64,000 nucleotides of DNA from Emticicia sp051209875 (GTDB lineage Bacteria; Bacteroidota; Bacteroidia; Cytophagales; Spirosomataceae). Shown in pieces: positions 24,140 through 32,598 of this stretch. The number at the start of each line of letters is the position of its first letter. Position 1 is the stretch's first letter. The position numbers and the translations under genes are program-made. The notes beneath the pieces are model-generated. The model worked only from the letters and a program-made list of their open reading frames with translations. It did not search any database and had not been told where the DNA came from. Location: contig NZ_JBNTQY010000001.1 in assembly GCF_051209875.1 (NCBI RefSeq), positions 1,426,001 through 1,490,000 of the forward strand, given 5' to 3'.

Positions 24140-25372
24140 TCATTGCAAAGATACGTTTTTGCCCCAACATACATAGTATTTTTTCACGATGTTGCTTAAA
24201 GCCTTGATGGTCGGTAAGTCAGAGGCATCAGCGATATCAACTACGTTTTTGTTTTTAGTCAAAATATTGATGGTTTCATCGCCCGAAACATAGCCTTTAT
24301 TACTTACATCGCCTTCGATGAGAAAATACCCAAAATCTTTTTCTTGAATTCCTTTTTCTTTGAGAGATTCAGTAATTGACTGAATAAAAGAGTCCTCAAT
24401 GGGAAAGTTAGAAATTCGGATTTTATATAAATTTCGATTTAATAAATCACTGCAAATAGTCGAAAGAATTTTGTCAGAATGAAATTGCCAAGTTTTTACG
24501 CAAGCCCAAATATCATAATCGTCTAATTTGGTGAATGCTTCTAAATATTTATCGTCTGTTTGAAAAGCCTCTAAAGTAATATTTTCTTTTAAAAACATTA
24601 AAAAAGGGGGCGTTACAAATAAATCTATGCCATTTCTTATCAATTCTCTGGCTCGACTAATAATCTGAATCAGCATTGCTTCAGTACAAATTGAAGTTTT
24701 GTGCAAATATACTTGCCAATACATTAACCGCCGTGCGTTCAAAAAGTTTTCAACACTTAGCAAACCTTTTTCTTCTACAACCAATTGATTATCAACAACA
24801 TTGAGCATTTTTATGATTCTATCAACGCCAATTGTTCCTTCGGCCACCCCTGTAAAGAAACAATCACGATTGAGGTAATCCATCCTGTCCATGTCCAACT
24901 GGCTTGAAATCAATTGATGAAAAAACTCCCGATGATAAGTACCATTAAACATTTCAATCGCTAAATCCAATTGTCCACCCAATTCTTGATTGAGTTTTTC
25001 CATCAAAAGTGCCGAAATATGCTCATGGTTTACTTCATTCAAGATGGTATATTCCAGTACATGCGAAAAAGGTCCATGACCTATATCATGTAATAAAATG
25101 GCAATCTGAGCGGCTTCCCACTCAATATCTAAAATAAAATGCCCTTTAGCTTGCAAAACTTGTAAAGCCTGCCCCATGAGGTGCATAGCTCCGAGTGCAT
25201 GATGGAAACGAGTATGTAAAGCTCCAGGGTACACATATTCAGCCATGCCCAATTGTTTAATACGACGTAAACGCTGGAAAAAAGGATGCTCGATCAAATC
25301 ATAAATTAAATCTGATGGCACACTTACAAATCCATAAACAGGGTCATTGAATATCTTGCGTTTATTGGTCAT
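24140..25372 (-). CDS. HD-domain phosphohydrolase, dNTPase-like
   Basis: A 410-residue protein starting at ATG 25372 (MTNKRKIFNDPVYGFV), the usual start for this family; a 10-residue longer frame is open. Metal-binding HD motif residues are in order: His in HTRFHHALGAMHL, His-Asp in LLHDIGHGPFSH, and the distal Asp in SSQLDMDRMDYLNRD. This is the COG1078/YwfO type, related to SAMHD1 and dGTPases, which hydrolyses dNTPs or related nucleotides. It lies upstream of lpxD on the same strand and is often found there in Bacteroidota, but no functional link to lipid A is established. Confidence 0.9.
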   Translation of the reverse strand: MTNKRKIFNDPVYGFVSVPSDLIYDLIEHPFFQRLRRIKQLGMAEYVYPGALHTRFHHALGAMHLMGQALQVLQAKGHFILDIEWEAAQIAILLHDIGHGPFSHVLEYTILNEVNHEHISALLMEKLNQELGGQLDLAIEMFNGTYHREFFHQLISSQLDMDRMDYLNRDCFFTGVAEGTIGVDRIIKMLNVVDNQLVVEEKGLLSVENFLNARRLMYWQVYLHKTSICTEAMLIQIISRARELIRNGIDLFVTPPFLMFLKENITLEAFQTDDKYLEAFTKLDDYDIWACVKTWQFHSDKILSTICSDLLNRNLYKIRISNFPIEDSFIQSITESLKEKGIQEKDFGYFLIEGDVSNKGYVSGDETINILTKNKNVVDIADASDLPTIKALSNIVKKYYVCWGKNVSLQ

Positions 25373-25643
25373 TTCTAGAAATGGCTTTAGACGACTATAC
25401 AAAATTAGTCTTTTATTTTTTTATGCTTATCTATCAACAACGCAAAGAAGAATTTTTTAGTTGTGAAGAAGAGAAAAATGAGGATAAAATTTCTTTTTGC
25501 ATAAAAATATTGATACTTTTTGTAATGGCTGGCAGCGACATAGTAAATCATAATTGTTTTCCTTTTAGCTATATTTTGCATTAGAAATAAAGCTTTCAAT
25601 GCAAGAACTTTATGAAGGAATTTTTTAGTATTTAATTTTTTTG

Positions 25644-25651
25644 TATATTTG
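25644..25651 (+). promoter_or_regulatory. -7 element for the tRNA gene
   Basis: TATATTTG is an exact match to TAnnTTTG, 26 bases before the tRNA. No clear TTG is present at the expected -33 distance. Confidence 0.5.
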
Positions 25652-25677
25652 CACCACAAAGCCAAATTTTGGTTTTA

Positions 25678-25751
25678 GGGCCTATAGCTCATTCGGTTAG
25701 AGCAACTGACTCATAATCAGTAGGTGCTTGGTTCGATTCCAAGTGGGCCCA
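25678..25751 (+). tRNA. tRNA with CAU anticodon, probably tRNA-Ile2
   Basis: A complete 74-base cloverleaf: acceptor GGGCCTA/TGGGCCC, D stem GCTC/GAGC, anticodon stem ACTGA/TCAGT with loop CTCATAA (anticodon CAT), five-base variable loop, T stem CTTGG/CCAAG with loop TTCGATT, and discriminator A. CCA is not encoded. The C4-G69 and C5-G68 pairs are those reported as TilS determinants that separate tRNA-Ile2 from elongator tRNA-Met in E. coli. I therefore favour Ile2 (reads AUA after lysidine modification); elongator Met remains possible. The initiator is excluded because position 1 pairs with 72. Confidence 0.93.
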
Positions 25752-25754
25752 CTC

Positions 25755-25802
25755 TATAAAAGGTCTAATAATCCAACGATTATTAGACCTTTTATATTTT
25801 TT
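25755..25802 (+). terminator. Terminator after tRNA
   Basis: A perfect 19-base-pair stem (25755-25773 with 25778-25796, core AGGTCTAATAATC) with the loop CAAC and a following T-tract. It begins three bases after the tRNA. Confidence 0.92.
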
Positions 25803-26110
25803 ATGCTTATTTGATTTGGAGTATAAGTTAAGATGCAAACGAGATTAAATATAAAAAGACTTTTCTCCAAAACGTTCCATGCAGTGATTGGGCTTAGGAC
25901 AGTTCGCTCTTTCTGCCCTACAGTTAGATCTGCTTTCTCAAAAACAAAGCGAATACCATTTTCTTGAATTATAGGAAAACATCATTTATTAGGGAGTTCT
26001 TATTAACTTCTTTGTAGCACTAAACAAAAACAATTTTATTATTGAATTTCTTTTCGCAAATTTGGATACGATTCCTGTGATTTAATATCAAGAAACCCTA
26101 TCCATTTAAA
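25803..26110. other. 308-base stretch without a supported gene
   Basis: The first 160 bases are open on both strands. The plus strand has a 44-codon ATG frame from 25833 (MQTRLNIKRLFSKTFHAVIG). The minus strand has about 70 codons without an ATG (QENGIRFVFEKADLTVGQKE). Neither has a visible start signal or a family I recognise. The region may be a gene remnant or a non-coding element. The remaining 140 bases are AT-rich leader of the symporter gene; I see no clear promoter match. Confidence 0.35.
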
Positions 26111-27562
26111 ATGAGTGCTACAATTATATTTTTCGTTATTTTAGCCTACTTCTCTGTCTTAATAGTCATTGCAAGATTGACTTCCAGACAAACAAATGAT
26201 AATACCTTTTTTGATGGAAATCGAGAATCTCCTTGGTTTTTGGTCGCTTTTGGCATGATTGGCTCGGGGATTTCGGCAGTTTCATTGGTGTCAATTCCAG
26301 GAAATGTCGGAAATAACAACCTTTACTATTTTCAATTTATACTTGGTACAATTGCTGGATATGTGTTTATTGCTTTTATTCTAACGCCATTATTCCATCA
26401 ATTAAAACTTGTTTCGATTTATACCTATCTAAAGATTCGATTTGGGAATATAACTTACAAAACTGGTTCAATTTTCTTTTTAGTTTCTCAGTCATTTGGT
26501 GCTGCCCTTCGCTTACTTCTTTCTGTAAAAATATTACAATATGCTTTTTTTGATACCTTACATATTCCGTATTATGTAACTATTTCTGTTGTTTTGCTCC
26601 TAATCTGGCTATATACTAATAAATCAGGCATAAAAACTATTGTATGGACTGATGCTTTGCAGTCATTATTTTTGATTTTAGTGATTTTGATTTCTATTTT
26701 TACCATAAAGAAATCTTTAGGTTTTTCAATTTCTGAACTAACAAGCACAATTATACATCACCGATATGCCAAACTTTTTGATTGGAATATTCAATCTGGC
26801 TCGAATTTTTATAAACAATTTATTTCTGGTTTGTTAATTACAATTGCCTTAGTCGGACTTGACCAAAGTATGATGCAAAAAACGCTGACAGTAAAAAAAA
26901 TGAAAGATGCCCGAAAAAATGTATTTGTATTTAGTTTTTTTATTGCTTTTGCCCAAACGTTATTTTTAGGGTTAGGAATATTGATTTATGTTTATGCCGA
27001 AAAAAATGGAATTAACCTACCCACCGAAAATGGAAAGTTTATCAATACTGATAGCGTTTATCCTTTGCTTACATTAAACTATTTTGGACAAATCGGTGCA
27101 ATTGCGTTTTTGATAGGTGTAATCGCCTCAACCTTTGCAAGCGTGGATTCTTGTATAGCCGCACTTACTACTGCTTTCAGTTATGATTTCATGGATATAG
27201 AAAATCAAGCCCATGTCAAGAAAAACAAAATCAAAAATAGTGTTCTTTTAGGAGTAAATGTGGTCATGTTTGTTATTGTAATGGCATTTTGGAATAGTCA
27301 AGGAGCAATTATTAATACTATTTTTAAAATTGCAGGCTATACCTACGGGCCACTTTTAGGATTATATATGATAGGACTATTTTCTAAAATAAAACTCAAA
27401 GAAACTTTCGTGCCATTTGCTTGTATTGGGGCTGCATTGCTTACTTATTTACTAAATGAATATTTCATCGAAGCATTTAATTTTGATTTTGGCTTTATGA
27501 ATATACTGGTAAATGCTCTTTTGACAATGCTTTTTTTAGCTATAATTAAAGAAAGAAAATGA
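26111..27562 (+). CDS. Sodium:solute symporter (SSS family)
   Basis: A 483-residue inner-membrane carrier with about 13 membrane segments. Conserved SSS blocks are visible: NRESPWFLVAFGMIGSGISAVSLVS near the N-terminus, the Na-site region GLDQSMMQKTLTVK, and ASTFASVDSCIAALTTAFSYD. A close paralogue lies at 54870-56309. It overlaps the acetyltransferase gene by ATGA and is followed by a serine hydrolase, so the three form one transcription unit. This carrier type often accompanies peptidoglycan-sugar recycling genes in Bacteroidota, which suggests an amino-sugar or muropeptide-derived substrate; no recycling enzyme is adjacent to prove it. Confidence 0.88.
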   Translation: MSATIIFFVILAYFSVLIVIARLTSRQTNDNTFFDGNRESPWFLVAFGMIGSGISAVSLVSIPGNVGNNNLYYFQFILGTIAGYVFIAFILTPLFHQLKLVSIYTYLKIRFGNITYKTGSIFFLVSQSFGAALRLLLSVKILQYAFFDTLHIPYYVTISVVLLLIWLYTNKSGIKTIVWTDALQSLFLILVILISIFTIKKSLGFSISELTSTIIHHRYAKLFDWNIQSGSNFYKQFISGLLITIALVGLDQSMMQKTLTVKKMKDARKNVFVFSFFIAFAQTLFLGLGILIYVYAEKNGINLPTENGKFINTDSVYPLLTLNYFGQIGAIAFLIGVIASTFASVDSCIAALTTAFSYDFMDIENQAHVKKNKIKNSVLLGVNVVMFVIVMAFWNSQGAIINTIFKIAGYTYGPLLGLYMIGLFSKIKLKETFVPFACIGAALLTYLLNEYFIEAFNFDFGFMNILVNALLTMLFLAIIKERK

Positions 27563-28047
27563 AATCAAGCCAATTTTCGATAATACAAACATCTGACATC
27601 AATGATTTTGCAAAATGTGCAAAAATGATGACAGAAACTGATCCTTGGATTACGTTGGACTTAGATTATTATCAGTGCTTAAATGCTTTTGAAGGGCAAT
27701 GTAAGGAGGTTTATCTTTTAAAATTGGGTGAAGAGGTTGCTGGTTTTGTAATTTTGCAAATGTGTGGCACATTTAAAGGTTATATTCAAACTCTTTGTAT
27801 CAATCAAACCCACCGAGGTAAAGGTTTTGGTTCAATACTTTTGAATTTTTGTGAAGAAAAAATCTTAAAATTTTCACCCAATATCTTTATTTGTGTTTCA
27901 TCATTCAATGTTAGAGCGATTAAACTTTATCATAAATTTGGTTTTAAAACGGTTGGAAATTTAGATAACTTTGTAAAAGATGGTTTTACAGAAATATTGC
28001 TTCGCAAAACAATTGGACCAATGGTTTTAACTAAAAAACAAATTTAA
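27559..28047 (+). CDS. GNAT family N-acetyltransferase
   Basis: A 162-residue acetyl-CoA-dependent transferase. The pyrophosphate-binding motif is visible as LCINQTHRGKGFGSILLNF (QxxGxG-type, residues about 83-101). FICVSSFNVRAIKLYHKFGFKTVG is the conserved beta-alpha block that ends the fold. The acceptor is unknown. Its ATG overlaps the symporter stop by four bases, so it is translationally coupled to the transporter; it may modify the imported compound. Confidence 0.88.
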   Translation: MKSSQFSIIQTSDINDFAKCAKMMTETDPWITLDLDYYQCLNAFEGQCKEVYLLKLGEEVAGFVILQMCGTFKGYIQTLCINQTHRGKGFGSILLNFCEEKILKFSPNIFICVSSFNVRAIKLYHKFGFKTVGNLDNFVKDGFTEILLRKTIGPMVLTKKQI

Positions 28048-28058
28048 AATACGTAATC

Positions 28059-29291
28059 ATGTTAAAAAAAATATTTACTTTATTTCTTTCGTTTTGTTGT
28101 CTTTTAGGGTTTTCTCAAAAGAAAGAGTCCTCTCTAACTAATGAAATAAATGCCATCATTCAAACTCAAATCGAACAATCTAAAATTCCTGGGGCAGTTA
28201 TCCAAATTAAAAAAGGTAACAAAACTATCCTCAAAAAAGCATACGGATTTGCTCAATTAAAAGACTTCAATGGTAATCAGTTGGACTTTCCCGAAAAAAC
28301 TTCAATCAATCATTTATACGACATTGCATCTTTAACAAAGGTTATTGGTACTACCACTTCAATAATGCTCTTGGTTGATGCTGGAAAAATCAATATGGAG
28401 GATAAAGTAGGTAAATACATTCAAGGGTTCAATCAGCCCGACAAAAAAGATATTACCATCAGACATCTGCTCACGCATACATCTGGTCTATACGATTGGT
28501 ATCCATTGTATTATCGTTGTAAAAATAAAGGAGAAACCTTCAAGTTTATCGAAGAACTTCCACTCAAATTCCCGATTGGAGAAGGCCGCCATTACAGCGA
28601 TTTGGGCTTTACTATTTTAGGTGAAATTATTGAAAAAATTTCTAATAAGCCTTTAAACATATTCATGGAAGAAAATATTTTTCAGCCTCTTAAAATGTCC
28701 AATACAACCTACAAACCTAATAATACAGGTCGAAAATTCAAAATTGCCGCTACTTCGCATGGTAATCCTTATGAAAAGCGAATGGTTGAAGATTCAACAT
28801 TAGGTTTCAAAATTAAAGGAATTGACCCAAATTCATGGAATGGCTGGCGTAAATATACGCTCAAAGGTGAAGTAAATGATGGAAATACATGGTATGCCAA
28901 TGAAGGGATTTCGGGAGCTGCGGGTATTTTTTCGACAATTGATGATATTCAAAAATTGGTAGATGTATTAAGAAGTAAGGGTAAAAATGGCTCAAAACAA
29001 TTTATTTCTGAGAAAACCTTGAACCTTTTTCTGACAAAAGACAAATTTAAAAACGGGTTAGGTTGGATGATGGATAACCAAAATGCCTTTATGAAAAATG
29101 CAAAAGAAGATACTTTTGGGCATACTGGTTTCACTGGTACGAGCATTACCATTAGCTCAAAAGACAATATTTCAATTGTTTTGCTTATCAATCGTCAAAA
29201 TATGGGCTTGCAACAAACCAAAGATTATTACAATGTAAACCCTATTCGAGAACAAGTTTTCAATACCGTTATGAAATATTATGGCGAATAA
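28059..29291 (+). CDS. Serine hydrolase, beta-lactamase/class C family
   Basis: A 410-residue exported protein with a signal peptide (residues 1-19, ending LGFSQ). The penicillin-binding fold motifs are present: SxxK as ASLTK (nucleophile Ser), the Tyr motif as HYSDLGF (YSD where YSN is typical), and the third motif as GHTGFTGTS (HTG in place of KTG). This pattern fits esterase, D-aminopeptidase or muropeptidase members rather than antibiotic-destroying AmpC. It is the last gene of the symporter unit, 11 bases after the acetyltransferase. A periplasmic enzyme releasing what the symporter imports is a reasonable inference. Confidence 0.9.
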   Translation: MLKKIFTLFLSFCCLLGFSQKKESSLTNEINAIIQTQIEQSKIPGAVIQIKKGNKTILKKAYGFAQLKDFNGNQLDFPEKTSINHLYDIASLTKVIGTTTSIMLLVDAGKINMEDKVGKYIQGFNQPDKKDITIRHLLTHTSGLYDWYPLYYRCKNKGETFKFIEELPLKFPIGEGRHYSDLGFTILGEIIEKISNKPLNIFMEENIFQPLKMSNTTYKPNNTGRKFKIAATSHGNPYEKRMVEDSTLGFKIKGIDPNSWNGWRKYTLKGEVNDGNTWYANEGISGAAGIFSTIDDIQKLVDVLRSKGKNGSKQFISEKTLNLFLTKDKFKNGLGWMMDNQNAFMKNAKEDTFGHTGFTGTSITISSKDNISIVLLINRQNMGLQQTKDYYNVNPIREQVFNTVMKYYGE

Positions 29292-29384
29292 CTACCTTTT
29301 AAATAAAAATTACTCCAAATTGACAAAATAATCAGACAAATTGACCAAAAGAAACATTGCATTCTTTTAGAAAATACTTTTGAT

Positions 29385-29431
29385 GCTCCCCATTTCATAA
29401 AAAGTGTATGATATGGGGAGCTACTAAAAAA
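29385..29431. terminator. Hairpin after the serine hydrolase
   Basis: GCTCCCCAT and ATGGGGAGC form a 9-base-pair stem. Inside it a TCATA/TATGA pair extends the helix across one mismatch. It lies between convergent genes and can serve both; A-runs after the stem give T on the minus strand less clearly. Confidence 0.65.
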
Positions 29432-29444
29432 AAGGCTAAGTTCC

Positions 29445-29996
29445 CTATTGAATATTCACATTGAAATCAATATTTACATCATCACTTCCTGGAGTAATAC
29501 TACCATCTTTGCTTGCTTTGCCGTTGATAGGTGGCTGGTGGCGTAGCTGAACCTTCAATTTCCCTGTTGCGGTTGCACCCGTTTTTACACTACCAGTCAA
29601 GCCAACATTCAAATTCCTTGAATCTTTATCACCATAGCTATAAGTCAATAAACTGGCTGGAGAGGGAGTATAAACAAATAAATGCTCATCTCTTTTGGTC
29701 GAAACTTCATTTGTAATATTACTTACAGGATTTTTTGATTCATCTAAAATCTCAATCGTCATCGTATAAGTTGTGTTGGCTTTCAAATTGATGATTTCGA
29801 TAATTGGAGCTTTTCCTCCATCACCATCGGGGTCAGCGTATGCGAACGTTTGAGTTATACCACCCGTAGCAAAAGTCAATTTTACAGAAGTGATTAACTC
29901 ATTTTCATCGGCTGCTTCTACGCTGTCTTTTTTACAGCTTGAAATCAAAAGAACACTACTCAATAGTGAGCTCAGAAAAAAAGACTTTTTTACCAT
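29445..29996 (-). CDS. Lipoprotein co-regulated with TonB receptor
   Basis: A 183-residue lipoprotein with a signal peptide and lipobox (LISSC, Cys21). The mature part is beta-rich with no recognised domain. Near the C-terminus LKVQLRHQPPING contains a His in an Arg-His-Gln-Pro context that could bind metal. It follows the TonB receptor gene and has its own promoter overlapped by two palindromes like the one before that receptor. I infer a surface or periplasmic partner for uptake of the receptor's ligand, perhaps a metal ion. Confidence 0.78.
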   Translation of the reverse strand: MVKKSFFLSSLLSSVLLISSCKKDSVEAADENELITSVKLTFATGGITQTFAYADPDGDGGKAPIIEIINLKANTTYTMTIEILDESKNPVSNITNEVSTKRDEHLFVYTPSPASLLTYSYGDKDSRNLNVGLTGSVKTGATATGKLKVQLRHQPPINGKASKDGSITPGSDDVNIDFNVNIQ

Positions 29997-30036
29997 GATT
30001 TATTTAGATTTGGAGTTTATGAAGTGTTGTTGTTTT

Positions 30037-30051
30037 TGCATTAGTGTTGCA
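30037..30051 (-). promoter_or_regulatory. Fur/Zur-type 7-1-7 operator (weaker copy)
   Basis: TGCATTAGTGTTGCA is a 7-1-7 palindrome with two mismatches to the perfect copy at 32599. It overlaps the -7 element of the lipoprotein promoter. Confidence 0.5.
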
Positions 30052-30080
30052 AATATAGATCGCAATTAAATTAAATGCAA
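30050..30080 (-). promoter_or_regulatory. Promoter of the lipoprotein gene
   Basis: On the minus strand, TTG (30080-30078), 20 bases, then TATATTTG (30057-30050), an exact -7 match. Each element is overlapped by one palindrome, as expected for repression. Confidence 0.65.
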
Positions 30081-30090
30081 TAATGTTGCA
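30076..30090 (-). promoter_or_regulatory. Fur/Zur-type 7-1-7 operator
   Basis: TGCAATAATGTTGCA, one mismatch from the perfect palindrome TGCAACAATGTTGCA at 32599. It covers the -33 TTG of the lipoprotein promoter. Confidence 0.62.
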
Positions 30091-30101
30091 GAAAAAACTT
30101 G

Positions 30102-32558
30102 TCAAAAAGTATATTTTGCTCGCAAGACAACATTTCTTCCAATTTCGTCAGCAAAATAACGAAAACGGTTGAGGTAATCTCTGTATGAAGTATTCAGTAA
30201 ATTGCTGACTGTCAATGAAATACCTAGGTTTTGTTTGCTTTTAATTGCAAATTGATGACTAATGGCAGCATTCCAAAGCATATATGCAGGTGGGGGAGGA
30301 GCAAAATCACCTCCAAATTCAGTAAAAACGATTTCAGAAGTTGGAATATCCTTGAAAATTATTTTGGTAGGAACCCGGTTTTGTTTGGCAACATAGAGAT
30401 TGGTAAGTGAAATAATCGTTTTTTTCCAATCATAGCGAATCGTATTTTCCCAACGATTGGCAGGAATCAGAATGAGTGCTTGATTATTACTTAAATCTTG
30501 AGCTTCTAAGTATGAAAGCTTTGAATTGAGTGCAATATTTTTTTGTATTTGAAAATTGCCTGTTAAATCAACGCCTCGAAAACGAGCATTGGTTTGAGTA
30601 TAGAAAAACTCAGGGAAAGCTCCTCGAATAGTCAAAGTTGGGCGACCAGTCGGTGATAAAAAGATATAGTTATTGATGAAATTATTATAGAAATGAATTT
30701 CTGTTTGGACATTTTTAGAAACATAATCGGCTGTAAGTGAAAGATTTAAAGCTACTTCTGGTACAAGATTTTCATCTCCACGCTCGTAACTTGCTGCTCC
30801 ATGATGCACACCATCGCTATAAAGTTCATTGACGGTCGCTGCTCGCCAAGCCGATGAAATATTTGTGAGGAAGTTCCAATGAGAATTAGGGCGGTAATTT
30901 GCTCCTAAAGTACCTGTAAGGTTTTGGTTATTTTTTTTATTTTGGGTAATTGTTTGTTCGCCACGAGGAATGCGATAAACAGTTAAATTACGCACATCAT
31001 AACGAAAACCACCTTCTATTTCCCATTGTTTTCTTACAATTCTTTCAATGAGAAAAATTCCTGAGGTAAAATTCTTGAAGTTTGGAATTAAAACCGTTGA
31101 GGTACGGGGCTGTGTCAGTGTTCCTGTCGTAAGATTTTCTTGATAAAGCCCAGTTATGCCCGCTGAACCAGTGAGCAATCTAAATAATGGTTTGTGTTCA
31201 AATAAAAATTCTCCTGTATATGTATTGAGTTTGAATAATTGCACCAAGTTTTTATCGCCTCTCAAAATATCAATTTCTTTCCTAAAATCATATTGCCTGC
31301 CTAATGTTAATGAAAGTTTTCCTGATCTGATTTGTTGTAAATTTTTGACTTTAAGCAAATTATGTTGTACTTCTTGGTAAGGGCGGTCGATTGTGTAAGT
31401 GAAATTTTCTGGTGTATAGATAGCCAATGGTGTACCACGCTTAATAGCTTCAATCAAGTCTGTTACATTGCCAATATGTGAGCCCGAAAAAACACCAATT
31501 TTTGTATTAAATTGACTAAAGAAAATATCAGTAGTCCAGTTTTTTCTTTTATAATTACTTGATAATGAGTAATTTACTTCAGAAATACCTGTATTCGCTA
31601 ATCTATAATTTGGTGTTGAAATATCACCACCACGCTTAAAAGTTCCCTGTAATCGTAAACCAAAGGAATTCTGAGTTCTGAATTCTGAACGGTTCGCCGT
31701 GCGATTCTGAGTGTGTGGCTTTCTATTTCTGACTCCTAAATTTTTTAAGCCATACTCAACAATTCCAGAAGTTACAATTTGATTGCCATTAGAGAAATAA
31801 ACAGTATTAAGTTCACCACCAATTTTATTTGAGTCGGGTAGGGCTTCAGGTTCGAGCATGATTACGCCCGCAATAGCATCTGAACCATAGCGAACGCCAG
31901 CCGCACCTTTCAAAACTGTGATTTTTTTTGCTACAAAAGGGTCAATTTCGGGAGCGTGTTCGCTTCCCCATTGTTGTCCTTCTTGTCTCACGCCATTATT
32001 CATGATCAAAACCCGATTGGAGTGCATGCCATGAATGACAGGTTTGGCAATCGAACTGCCTGTTTGTAAGGTAGTTACACCAGAAATCTGTTTCAATGCT
32101 TCGCCTAAAGATTGTCCACGGGTTTGGTCAAGAGCAGCATTTTCAAGCGTACTTTTAGTTTGAGTAAGATTATCTATTTTTTGAGCTTTGATGTCAATAT
32201 TTGCTAAATGAAGTTCACTTTCTGAAAGTTTGATATTTTGTTCTGCCCCATGTTCCAAATTAATGATGTAGCTTTTTTCTTCATAACCCACAATTCGTCC
32301 TATGATTGTATATTTTCCTTGACAAATATTAGAGATTTTATAAAATCCTTTGGCGTCTGTACTTGTACCTTTATTTAATTCTTTGACCAAAACGACTGCT
32401 CCAACAATGGGTTGTTTTGAAATTTCATCTAAAACAATACCTTGAATGAAGCAGTCACAATCGTGGTGAATTGCTGTTTTTGTTTGGGCGGACAGCCCAT
32501 TTGCCCCGAGTAGGGGAGAGAGAAGAATAAATAGACAGGCAAAAAAGTTTTTTTTCAT
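30102..32558 (-). CDS. TonB-dependent receptor, possible metal importer
   Basis: An 818-residue outer-membrane receptor. It has a signal peptide (about 1-24), a carboxypeptidase-like domain (about 40-120, IQGIVLDEISKQPIVGAVVLV), a plug (about 140-240) and a 22-strand-type barrel ending in YTF. The plug stretch GVRQEGQQWGSEHAPEIDPF, rich in charged and His residues, resembles zinc-type receptors (ZnuD group) more than siderophore receptors. The N-terminal HHDCDCF after the signal peptide could also bind metal. Residues about 275-297 (HTQNRTANRSEFRTQNS) are encoded by heptamer repeat DNA in frame. A perfect 7-1-7 palindrome lies upstream. Confidence 0.9.
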   Translation of the reverse strand: MKKNFFACLFILLSPLLGANGLSAQTKTAIHHDCDCFIQGIVLDEISKQPIVGAVVLVKELNKGTSTDAKGFYKISNICQGKYTIIGRIVGYEEKSYIINLEHGAEQNIKLSESELHLANIDIKAQKIDNLTQTKSTLENAALDQTRGQSLGEALKQISGVTTLQTGSSIAKPVIHGMHSNRVLIMNNGVRQEGQQWGSEHAPEIDPFVAKKITVLKGAAGVRYGSDAIAGVIMLEPEALPDSNKIGGELNTVYFSNGNQIVTSGIVEYGLKNLGVRNRKPHTQNRTANRSEFRTQNSFGLRLQGTFKRGGDISTPNYRLANTGISEVNYSLSSNYKRKNWTTDIFFSQFNTKIGVFSGSHIGNVTDLIEAIKRGTPLAIYTPENFTYTIDRPYQEVQHNLLKVKNLQQIRSGKLSLTLGRQYDFRKEIDILRGDKNLVQLFKLNTYTGEFLFEHKPLFRLLTGSAGITGLYQENLTTGTLTQPRTSTVLIPNFKNFTSGIFLIERIVRKQWEIEGGFRYDVRNLTVYRIPRGEQTITQNKKNNQNLTGTLGANYRPNSHWNFLTNISSAWRAATVNELYSDGVHHGAASYERGDENLVPEVALNLSLTADYVSKNVQTEIHFYNNFINNYIFLSPTGRPTLTIRGAFPEFFYTQTNARFRGVDLTGNFQIQKNIALNSKLSYLEAQDLSNNQALILIPANRWENTIRYDWKKTIISLTNLYVAKQNRVPTKIIFKDIPTSEIVFTEFGGDFAPPPPAYMLWNAAISHQFAIKSKQNLGISLTVSNLLNTSYRDYLNRFRYFADEIGRNVVLRAKYTF
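31667..31735. repeat. Heptamer repeat in frame inside TonB receptor gene
   Basis: Units TTCTGAG, TTCTGAA, TTCTGAA run into a GC-rich core (CGGTTCGCCGTGCG), then ATTCTGAG again. It is read on the minus strand as NRTANRSEFRTQNS. The same words (GTTCTGAATTCTGAA) occur intergenically at 42912. Confidence 0.7.
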
Positions 32559-32568
32559 ACTTAGACTG

Positions 32569-32589
32569 GCACAATTTTGAAAATTGTGC
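32569..32589. repeat. 21-base palindrome in the TonB receptor leader
   Basis: GCACAATTTT and AAAATTGTGC flank a single G. Related half-words (ACAATTTGGAAAATTGT) occur twice at 58621-58664. It lies between the operator and the receptor start and may be a dispersed repeat or a leader hairpin. Confidence 0.55.
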
Positions 32590-32598
32590 TACTAAAAG

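Noticed and set aside
19882..25372. Horizontal transfer of the lipid A block
   Set aside because: Composition and the LpxC-FabZ fusion are normal for the phylum; no flanking mobile genes.
25381..25665. Open frames on both strands between the HD gene and the tRNA
   Set aside because: Both are rich in Phe, Lys and Ile as expected from AT-rich non-coding DNA, overlap each other, and have no start signals.
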